Assembly (NCBI GenBank): GCA_046481785.1
Contig: JAWOJF010000316.1
Coordinates: 1-12,207, forward strand
Reading direction: 5' to 3'
DNA length: 12,207 nt
From: JAWOJF01 sp046481785
GTDB taxonomy: Bacteria > Bacteroidota > Ignavibacteria > Ignavibacteriales > Ignavibacteriaceae
Both the position numbers and the translations under genes were made by a program. Within the stretch, counting starts at the first letter, position 1, and each line of letters begins with the position of its first letter. Below the pieces are notes generated by a model. That model searched no databases. It was not told where the DNA came from and saw only the letters and a program-made list of their open reading frames with translations. Positions 7,501 to 12,207 of this stretch are shown here, one piece after another.

Positions 7501-9676
7501 CTGCGGCTACATCAGTAAATAAGTAGTTGCCCTCAGAATCAGTAGATTGTGTAGCAACAAGTTCATTTGCACAGGTATAAAGTTTAAGAGTAACGCCAGG
7601 TACACCAGGTTCACTATTATCCTGTTTACCGTCTTTATTAATATCATTCCATACTTTATTGCCAATTGCACATAGTTCCGGAGCTTTTTCAATAACGCCG
7701 GCATCCCATGTTAAATCATTTTCACCTGCTTCAAGATCAATGCAAATTGTCTTTCCTGAAGTATCAGCGTCAGAATCTTTTGCATTATCGCTGCCGGCAT
7801 CTTTTATTGTAAACTGGTAATTAGCATTGTTATCAATTAAATAGAACTTAACAAAGTAGCTTCCTGCCTGTAATGAATCAAACAGGTAGTTGCCGTTATT
7901 GTCTGTTAAAGTCCAGCCTAACCATTGACCTTCACATGTATATAACTCAACGGTAACTTCTTTTAATCCTGGTTCACCGCTATCCTGTATACCATTTTTA
8001 TTTGTATCTATCCATACTTTATCACCAAGAGAACCATATTCGGGTAAACTTTCTTTATTTACAATTTTATGAAGCCCGGCTTTATCCGAACCGTTATAAG
8101 GATTAACAGCATATCCGCCGGGTAACTCTGCAACAAAAGTACCTGTGCCTGCTATAGCGGCATAATGAGGAGGTAAATTTTCTTCAGTAACAGTATATTC
8201 GCCGTTTATATCAACGAGAAGTCCGTTTGTACTGCCATTATTGTTTGTGTAAGTAAAGTTTAATACACTGCCGGTATAAGTACCAACAGCACTACCAAGA
8301 CTGCTTGTAACTGTTATTTTATAATTTGAAGGCAGATTTAATGGTTTACCGCTTATTACTGTGCTGTCATTATCAAGCCATATCTTCTGAAAATAAATAA
8401 CTTCTGTACATGATTCAGATTCTGATGATGCAGTTACTTTTCTTGTAACCCCATCAGGACCTTTTAAGCTCCACTCAATAGTATTACCGTTAAATGTAAC
8501 CTCGTAAGCCTGATTTGGGAAAAACGGTGAACGTCCTGGCTGGAAAACAGTTGTCTGTCCTCTGTCCTGCGGAGCCGGTGAAAACTTATTGTCATTTCCA
8601 ACAGGAATTGTAACTTCAAAATTATTTTCGTTTAAGTAGCCGAAATTTGCTGTAAAAGTACCGTCACCATTATTTGTAACACATTCCAGGATAGGAGTAA
8701 TAGGTTTATAATTTACCCATGTACAGCTTCCTTCGGTAGATTTCATTGCTGAGGTTGGTGTTGCAAGTACAAGTTTCTGATACTTATTAGGTTCAATCTT
8801 ATGTACATACCTTGTTCCCTGCGGTATAATAACATTAGCAACAGCAGTAACTGCGGCATTATCTGAACTTCCTTTTGTAAGAGTTATTGCCGGTGTTTCA
8901 CCCTGGGCATTTGTTACAGCAGAAGTTGAACTTAAAGTTCCGCTGGTAGTTGTAAATTGTACCTGTATACCTGCCAGGGGATTATTATTCTGATCTACTG
9001 CTTTTACTTTAAATGAAGCAGGAACTGTTATATGATTAGTTTGAGTTAACGGAATAAAACTTAATGTTGGAACAGGAACTGTAGATCCGGCATTTGCATT
9101 TGCATCAGCTACAATTTGTATAACACGGTTTCTTATTTGTGTTCCTGTTGTTGTATTAGCGTGAGTAATATGGCTGGGATCAACATTATCGCTGAAATGC
9201 CAGATTGCTAACTGAATTGCCGAGGCTTCCTTTTCCTCTGAATTTAATGACCCTGAATAAGGGTAGGATTTTAAAGGATAATAATTGTTTAAAATGTAAG
9301 TAATTTTTGAAGGAGTGCTTCCGCTGTCTGTATAAAGATGAGGCTGCGCAAAAGTCCATTTTGCCAGCGGATGCTGGAGGTCTATACAATAAAATTTTGC
9401 TGAATTCCCGTCAACCTCTCCGGTAAATGTGCCGGCAAAAGACTCTAAGTTTGAATTATCGACGGGATCCTTAAATTTTACTTCCTCGCCCTTATATGAA
9501 TTAAATACTTTAGCAATACTTAAGCCCTGTACATTATCGTTTTTAAAGTATTCGGCGCCGTAAGTTTTTAATGTTCTTTTATCATCACCTGCGGATGCTA
9601 AAGTTTTAACTGATAAGCCTGCTGCAATAACTAATATTATTACTAAGTTCAGCAGTCTGGTAAAAGATGATAACAT
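4505..9676 (-). CDS. Giant T9SS-secreted surface protein with thioester, CnaB-like and SdrD_B-like domains
   Basis: 1723 residues from the ATG at 9676, preceded by GGAGG (spacing ~7); this start gives a signal peptide (residues 1-29, ending LASA). Domains in order: thioester domain ~40-195 (Cys97 in FYCIDL, Gln155 in AIQLAIW); Big-1-like Ig domain ~205-292; unassigned domain ~305-423 with Cys318, Cys332 and Cys423; CnaB-like domain ~424-541; four SdrD_B-like repeats at 548-661, 669-784, 790-902 and 911-1021; DUF11-like domain ~1025-1152; unassigned region ~1165-1500; jelly-roll, carbohydrate-binding-like domain ~1505-1622; type A T9SS sorting domain ~1634-1723. Families of this kind are surface adhesins: a thioester tip can bond covalently to host or matrix amines, held out on a stalk. 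T9SS export and cell-surface attachment follow from the C-terminal domain. The ligand is unknown. An upstream in-frame ATG (9733) would spoil the signal peptide and was rejected. The gene appears monocistronic. Confidence 0.93.
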   Translation of the reverse strand: MLSSFTRLLNLVIILVIAAGLSVKTLASAGDDKRTLKTYGAEYFKNDNVQGLSIAKVFNSYKGEEVKFKDPVDNSNLESFAGTFTGEVDGNSAKFYCIDLQHPLAKWTFAQPHLYTDSGSTPSKITYILNNYYPLKSYPYSGSLNSEEKEASAIQLAIWHFSDNVDPSHITHANTTTGTQIRNRVIQIVADANANAGSTVPVPTLSFIPLTQTNHITVPASFKVKAVDQNNNPLAGIQVQFTTTSGTLSSTSAVTNAQGETPAITLTKGSSDNAAVTAVANVIIPQGTRYVHKIEPNKYQKLVLATPTSAMKSTEGSCTWVNYKPITPILECVTNNGDGTFTANFGYLNENNFEVTIPVGNDNKFSPAPQDRGQTTVFQPGRSPFFPNQAYEVTFNGNTIEWSLKGPDGVTRKVTASSESESCTEVIYFQKIWLDNDSTVISGKPLNLPSNYKITVTSSLGSAVGTYTGSVLNFTYTNNNGSTNGLLVDINGEYTVTEENLPPHYAAIAGTGTFVAELPGGYAVNPYNGSDKAGLHKIVNKESLPEYGSLGDKVWIDTNKNGIQDSGEPGLKEVTVELYTCEGQWLGWTLTDNNGNYLFDSLQAGSYFVKFYLIDNNANYQFTIKDAGSDNAKDSDADTSGKTICIDLEAGENDLTWDAGVIEKAPELCAIGNKVWNDINKDGKQDNSEPGVPGVTLKLYTCANELVATQSTDSEGNYLFTDVAAGDYYLKVSVPTGWGLTLMDAGTDDLLDSDADPLSSKTACFNIDPPNCDSNATRWDIGLYEHPTKGKVGDRVWLDVNKNGIQDNSEAGVSGITVKLYNCEDALLRTTVTNGNGLYLFDSLDAGSYYVKFMLPDGYEFSPVDAVSDDYADSDADVTLGRTVCFTLDAGEADLTWDAGISEIVIPVNGSIGDFVWKDSNKNGIQDEGEPGVSNVTVKLYNCDNTLVGTTITNTVGNYLFSELEAGSYYVQFILPDGYTFTSRDQGSDDQEDSDADAASGKTECFVLGAGVDDLSRDAGLQIVSGPELWINKDDYKTVMPEVNNELTYTIKYQNKGGSPAYKVAIEDVLPEGTEYVSCEGGSSCGETWNGSNVVKWNIGTLAAGQAGQVKITVKVVDFHSEYENVACITGQDTYKNPFQACDNDVNIADSCSGGGDGGVESRGDMAELLLKRKLKIQYGLTTPLVAKSKGNSSIAQIGLNAFVPEVGPFNSVPVETTPFDILGISNAIASYAVDYNANIETGNTRVAGIFSTLTSAPFIYDHTKQVCDRLAGSEIDDLFLTVINGYKFYTGKLVNPEGLTDYSITFSVYETTNGFKVENKWTYDEYTAPAGAVNVYNFQVWSSTVEGTVKMVKDVFAKFKTLGSVSFMNNSQPAPNIFLRKARYSHDGNVYLTVTNNYSPVQSSIKVKYKESQGGEMLEAAESFNIPSGTSVVKFPLGVISDAQVFLSQSSANFRDEAYVSGGAFAYLTGSESAVNTFNTNYVKQDLASYPSGALVLSGGAEVSGELKDWVSVVRSLTAGASAYDLTYHNSLRFDARGKGKVDVIIDLTTLEGYNYFMYTIDLTENMNTYEIDFKNFAQRYGTQVPFDASKIRNIGFVYNSASNPSITSFNFEVTNIAFLTDGLTDVEGENNLLPKEFALDQNYPNPFNPSTIINFDVAKKENIALRVYNVIGEQIMELVNSELEPGRHSVKFDASNLSSGIYFYKLQGNSVNITKKMILAK
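4508..4777 (-). other. Type A T9SS C-terminal sorting domain
   Basis: Residues ~1634-1723 of the giant protein contain NYPNPFNPSTIINF, then LRVYNVIGEQI, a basic-turn LEPGRHSVKFDASNL, SSGIYFYKL and a final KKMILAK. This is the classic type A sorting signal (TIGR04183 type), recognised by the T9SS translocon and normally cleaved when the cargo is linked to A-LPS. Confidence 0.95.
6614..8035 (-). repeat. Four tandem SdrD_B-like repeats, ~121-residue period
   Basis: Four copies of the pattern GDxVWxDxNKNGIQDxxEPGV...LYxC...GNYLFxxLxAGSYYVKF...DSDAD...C...LTWDAG are encoded. The DxNxNGxQDxxE segment is the calcium-binding loop of SdrD_B domains (PF17210 type). The first Cys of each repeat falls at residues 581, 702, 823 and 943, giving a regular period. 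The second Cys falls at 645, 764, 885 and 1005. Repeat 2 has one extra Cys at 772. Confidence 0.9.
8054..8407 (-). other. CnaB-like domain with candidate isopeptide triad
   Basis: Residues ~424-541 run from a first strand YFQKIW (Lys431), through YTVTEENLPPHY (Glu498), to a last strand HKIVNKE (Asn540). This matches the placement of Lys, catalytic Glu and Asn in CnaB/SpaA domains that form an intramolecular Lys-Asn isopeptide bond. The sequence shows the residues; bond formation is inferred. Confidence 0.6.
9092..9559 (-). other. Thioester domain (TED)
   Basis: Residues ~40-195 of the giant protein carry FYCIDLQHP (Cys97), then ITYILNNYYP, then ASAIQLAIWHFSDN (Gln155). This CIDxxxP ... YIxxxYP ... 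AIQxAIW order is the signature of the TED family (PF08341 type), in which Cys and Gln form an internal thioester. Confidence 0.85.
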
Positions 9677-9680
9677 TGTT

Positions 9681-9687
9681 CTCCTCC
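9681..9687 (-). promoter_or_regulatory. Shine-Dalgarno that fixes the giant gene's start
   Basis: GGAGGAG on the minus strand ends 4 nt before the ATG at 9676. It selects this start over the in-frame ATG at 9733, which has no comparable site. Confidence 0.85.
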
Positions 9688-9844
9688 AAGAAATATAATT
9701 TTTTTGGAGGAAATGCCAACTACTATGCCACAAAACAAATTATCTCATTTTGAGCAATAAAAAGCTATTTCCGGCTGATAGCAGCAGAATTAGATTGGAT
9801 TATTTTGAGACACATGTTTGATTTTGATTTGATTTAAAAGAAAT

Positions 9845-9885
9845 CCCGCCCTAACATATAAAACGTTTGGGCGGGCCTTTTTTTT
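9845..9885. terminator. Hairpin terminator downstream of the coiled-coil gene
   Basis: A perfect 7-bp GC stem, CCCGCCC (9845-9851) / GGGCGGG (9869-9875), has TTTTTTTT after it on the plus strand and ATTTCTTTTAAAT after it on the minus strand. It lies 48 bp past the stop of the coiled-coil gene, so it should end that operon and isolate the giant gene downstream. The better T-run is on the plus strand, so it may also block antisense transcription. Confidence 0.75.
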
Positions 9886-9922
9886 CAGGAGTAGAAAAAA
9901 TGCGTAAAAAGTAACTTCCATT

Positions 9923-11152
9923 CTAACTGTTTTGATATGGTTCCTGATGCGGCTTTGGGGATTTTCTTGTAAACAGCAGAACAACTACTGCCACCGCAAG
10001 AACACCAATAATTACATATAACCAATTAAAACCTTCTGGATAAACGGCATCTTCCCATGAAGCTATCATCACTTCCATAGAGTCCTCCTGGGCTTCAGAT
10101 ATCATCTGATTATCAAGAAGAAATGGTAGCCATGCAGGTTCAATTTCATTTGACCATGTGCTGTCAAAATTATTAAACTCAGCCTCTGCATTATCCCTTG
10201 CGCTAATATTCATTATTTCATCGCCAATGTAAGAAACAATGGTGGATGTAAATTCCTTACCACTTGAAAATTGCTTTAGGCGGATATTGTTTTCAGCAAA
10301 TTCAGTATTAATAGATGACCACACTTCTTCATGAATTTTTGCATCCCAACTGGCAAAAGCTTCATCAATTTCTTCAAATTCGGCGGTACTTTTGCCTCTG
10401 CCTGCATAAACCTCCACCAGTGTGGGGCCTGCATTTTTCCAGATACGGGCAAAATTATCTTTTTGAGCTTTAACATTTCTTAAATCTGCCGGATAAAGCC
10501 GTGTAGCATCAAGAAACCTGATATTATCGCTTACAGCCTTTTTTATATTAAATAGAATATTATTTTTTTCTGTTTCAGTTAATATCTCCTGCTTTTCCTC
10601 CGGACTTAGTTCCTCACCTTCAGTATAGTTGGAGGGAAGCAAATCACTAAGCATGTTCATAACAATCTGATCTCTTTTCTGGAGAGATGCCCGTAGTTGC
10701 GCTACCGCTTTTTCAAGTCCGGCTATCCGGGCGCTGGTTTGACTTTCGAGCTGATTAAACTGCATTGCTAATTCATCATTCCGGGATTTTAAAGTATCAA
10801 CCTGTTCTTCCAACCCGGATACCTTTGTCTCAAGAACGTCAATTTGAGCAAAGTCTTTTCTTCTAAGATTGCCCGCATTCCTAAGACTTTCGATTGTCTT
10901 GTCAAAAGTATTAGGATAAAGACTATTATCAAGAAGTTCTTTATTAGCAGAATAGTCATCCCTTAATTGATCAATTTCAGAGTTTATTCCATCAATTGCG
11001 CCAAGAGAATCGGCATCGCGAATTGATTGTTCTATTTGATTAACTTCTTTCTTGAAATTTTGTACAGTTTCATAATCAGACTGTGCTAACAGAATTTTAC
11101 TACCTGATAGAAAGATAATAAGGGCAAAACCAATGATGAATTTAGTTTTCAT
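9923..11152 (-). CDS. Secreted coiled-coil protein with C-terminal membrane anchor, unknown function
   Basis: 409 residues from the ATG at 11152. This start is chosen over the ATG two codons upstream because AAAGGAGG lies 6 nt before it and directly abuts the other. A signal peptide (1-24, ending ILLAQ) is followed by a helical N-terminal region. A heptad-rich coiled coil spans about 103-163 (IDVLETKVSGLEEQVDTL... through GLEKAVAQLRASLQ). The region ~175-370 is acidic, mostly helical and Trp-containing. One membrane segment (~377-395, LYVIIGVLAVAVVVLLF) is followed by a short basic tail. The topology suggests a periplasm-facing protein anchored in the inner membrane. I do not recognise the family. 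It overlaps the upstream lipoprotein gene by 11 bp, which implies translational coupling and a shared role. The hairpin at 9845-9885 ends the unit. Confidence 0.8.
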   Translation of the reverse strand: MKTKFIIGFALIIFLSGSKILLAQSDYETVQNFKKEVNQIEQSIRDADSLGAIDGINSEIDQLRDDYSANKELLDNSLYPNTFDKTIESLRNAGNLRRKDFAQIDVLETKVSGLEEQVDTLKSRNDELAMQFNQLESQTSARIAGLEKAVAQLRASLQKRDQIVMNMLSDLLPSNYTEGEELSPEEKQEILTETEKNNILFNIKKAVSDNIRFLDATRLYPADLRNVKAQKDNFARIWKNAGPTLVEVYAGRGKSTAEFEEIDEAFASWDAKIHEEVWSSINTEFAENNIRLKQFSSGKEFTSTIVSYIGDEIMNISARDNAEAEFNNFDSTWSNEIEPAWLPFLLDNQMISEAQEDSMEVMIASWEDAVYPEGFNWLYVIIGVLAVAVVVLLFTRKSPKPHQEPYQNS

Positions 11153-11630
11153 TATCATCCTCCTTTATACCTTTATTTGTTAATAGGTATTTGCTGTTTC
11201 CATCTATAAGTTCTATATATGGAATTCTCTGGTTAAAAGCGGGGCTGCCTATTCCTGCTTCTGAAACAGGTGCTTTTTTACTCAGGCATAACTCCCCTTC
11301 ACCATTTTCAAAAATGTAAACATTTTTGAAATTGCTTGAAGTCATATAAATGTACCCCTTCATATCCCTGATAACCCTAAGCTCCTTGTTGACATAAGAC
11401 ATAGAGTCACCGGTTTCTTCAAGAAAGAGTTCTCTTGTATCGAATATTATATTATGCCTTTCTTCCTTTACAAAACCATCCTCATCAACAGATAAAACAG
11501 CCTCAACCGGCCAGGAGAAATCTGTGGGTTTTAATACTAATGATGAACATGCTGTAAAAAGGAAGATAAGCATTAATTCAGCCGCTATAAGAAAGGCCTT
11601 CGGCGTGAATACTGATTTGAGTGCTTTCAT
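11142..11630 (-). CDS. Small lipoprotein, unknown function
   Basis: The 162-residue protein starts 7 nt after a GGAGG (11638-11642). A longish signal (Lys5, Lys11, then hydrophobic 12-27) ends in the lipobox LFTAC, with Cys28 as the lipidated residue. The mature ~135 residues are rich in short beta-like segments (EAVLSVDEDGFV, HNIIFDTREL, GYIYMTSSNFKNVYIFENGEGEL, IPYIELIDGNSKYLLTN), suggesting a compact beta-sandwich or partial propeller. The family is not recognised. Its last codons overlap the start of the coiled-coil gene, so the two are surely co-transcribed, with the lipoprotein first. It may act as the outer-membrane partner of the anchored coiled-coil protein; that is inference from the arrangement. 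Confidence 0.8.
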   Translation of the reverse strand: MKALKSVFTPKAFLIAAELMLIFLFTACSSLVLKPTDFSWPVEAVLSVDEDGFVKEERHNIIFDTRELFLEETGDSMSYVNKELRVIRDMKGYIYMTSSNFKNVYIFENGEGELCLSKKAPVSEAGIGSPAFNQRIPYIELIDGNSKYLLTNKGIKEDDNEN

Positions 11631-11635
11631 TTACA

Positions 11636-11647
11636 ATCCTCCAGGAT
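11636..11647. repeat. Small inverted repeat over the lipoprotein gene's Shine-Dalgarno
   Basis: ATCCT-CC-AGGAT is a near-perfect small palindrome enclosing the GGAGG of the lipoprotein gene. It might mask the ribosome-binding site in RNA, though a 2-nt loop is too tight for a hairpin and a DNA-level site is as likely. Low weight. Confidence 0.25.
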
Positions 11648-12077
11648 TAATAAATTATAAATTAAATATGGACAATTAAAATTCTTCTAAAATTAAAGGA
11701 ATTTAAAATGCCCGGGTTAACTTATCTTTAAATCAAATTCACACAAATTGCAGAAATCACACAACTGCGTTACCCGGTGATATGAACAGAGGCTTTTTTG
11801 TGAGCAAATCCCCATCTTTAAGTAAGAAGATGCAGCATAATGATTTAAAAAAGGATTGAAATTCCTAAAAAGGAGAAAAAAGGGCTGTCCCAAAAGTAAG
11901 ATAAGGAGAATATTTATTCATTTTTGTTAAGATGTCAATTGTCTGTCTTGACATGATAATACCTTCCCCGGAGATTGTGTGAAAAGTAGAAAGTGGTAAA
12001 TAAAGGTGTATTAACCCCAGGCTTCAGGGAGTGTTGCACAACTCAGCCTTAACTTCACAAGGAGAAGATATCAATTG
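11648..12077. other. Intergenic stretch without a supported gene
   Basis: I see no convincing coding sequence. The left part should hold the promoter of the lipoprotein operon, but no clear boxes stand out. CCGGGTTAAC near 11713 and GTTACCCGG near 11770 form an imperfect distant inverted repeat. A weak hairpin ATGTCAA/TTGACAT lies at 11932-11954. An IS-end-like motif is at 11882-11897. The stretch looks like degraded or mobile-element-derived DNA. Confidence 0.4.
11882..11897. mobile_element. Solitary insertion-sequence-end-like motif
   Basis: GGGCTGTCCCAAAAGT closely resembles the terminal inverted repeat found at the ends of many DDE-transposase insertion sequences. No reverse-complement copy and no transposase fragment are visible within the window, so it could be a relic, one end of a small non-autonomous element reaching beyond the window, or chance. 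Confidence 0.3.
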
Positions 12078-12109
12078 CCACGACTTTTAAGTCGTGGGAG
12101 AAAACAATT
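12073..12109. repeat. Perfect palindromic hairpin (CCACGAC type)
   Basis: CCACGACTT-TT-AAGTCGTGG (12078-12097) is a perfect inverted repeat. AATTG (12073-12077) and CAATT (12105-12109) can extend the stem across a bulge. CCACGAC recurs at 12197-12203 at the window edge, suggesting a second copy of the hairpin just beyond. Such palindromes are typical of REP-like or IS200/IS605-type ends. Confidence 0.65.
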
Positions 12110-12117
12110 AGCATGGA

Positions 12118-12175
12118 GGCTTTAGCCACAATTTGCCTTAATTGTGCGTGTCCCGACCCTTCGGGGGCTAAAGCC
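12118..12175. repeat. Three-way-junction inverted-repeat element (REP/IS200-like)
   Basis: The outer arms GGCTTTAGCC (12118-12127) and GGCTAAAGCC (12166-12175) are perfect complements. Nested inside are two more perfect hairpins: ACAATT/AATTGT (12128-12145, 6-nt loop) and CCCGA/TCGGG (12152-12165, 4-nt loop), with only a 6-nt linker between them and none at the outer stem. All pairs are seen directly in the sequence. The role is inferred to be a transposase-recognised or REP-like element; a structured RNA is the alternative. Confidence 0.65.
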
Positions 12176-12207
12176 AAAAATATTTGGAATCCTAAACCAC
12201 GACATAA

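Noticed and set aside
6614..8035. Possible CRISPR or DNA-level tandem repeat array
   Set aside because: The repeats are protein-level, ~360 bp apart and diverged at the DNA level, matching SdrD_B domains and not short direct repeats with spacers.
9677..9733. Longer start for the giant protein, adding 19 residues
   Set aside because: The extension (MWHSSWHFLQ...) is not signal-peptide-like and has no ribosome-binding site, whereas the ATG at 9676 follows GGAGGAG and begins a proper signal peptide.

Overview
The window is AT-rich DNA with the marks of a Bacteroidota/Chlorobi-group organism, most likely Ignavibacteria or a close relative. The main clue is the large protein on the minus strand (4505-9676). 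It ends in a type A C-terminal sorting domain of the type IX secretion system (T9SS), including the NYPNPFNPST motif common in that group. The assignment is inferred from motifs, not from a database search.

Layout. Positions 1-884 (minus) hold the first 294 codons of a tyrosine recombinase that runs off the left edge. It has a good sigma70-like promoter overlapped by TTGTGA/TCACAA half-sites. About 200 bp further on, a sequence resembling a tRNA/tmRNA 3' end is followed directly by a clean hairpin terminator (1132-1154). This may be the chromosomal junction of an integrated element lying to the left. Next come housekeeping-type genes: a TPR lipoprotein (1255-2190, minus), a stand-alone two-CBS-domain protein (2301-2738, minus), a HAD-family hydrolase with a variant first motif (2963-3604, plus), and two small conserved-looking hypothetical proteins (3700-3966 and 4055-4330, plus). 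A strong bidirectional terminator (4413-4451) separates these from the convergent giant gene.

The centrepiece is the 1723-residue surface protein. Read from the N-terminus it has a signal peptide, a thioester domain (Cys97/Gln155), a Big-1-like Ig domain, an unassigned Cys-containing domain, and a CnaB-like domain with a candidate isopeptide triad (Lys431/Glu498/Asn540). Four SdrD_B-like repeats follow, each with a conserved Cys pair, then a DUF11-like domain, a large unassigned region, a jelly-roll-like domain and the T9SS sorting domain. The layout is that of a Gram-positive covalent adhesin (reactive thioester tip, cross-linked stalk), but it carries a Gram-negative T9SS anchor instead of LPXTG. 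I consider this the most interesting object in the window.

Upstream is a two-gene unit on the minus strand: a small lipoprotein (11142-11630) overlapping a secreted coiled-coil protein with a C-terminal membrane anchor (9923-11152). A hairpin terminator at 9845-9885 follows it. The last ~560 bp have no gene I can support. They contain an IS-end-like motif and, at the right edge, a palindrome plus a precise three-way-junction inverted-repeat structure, reminiscent of REP or IS200/IS605-type elements.
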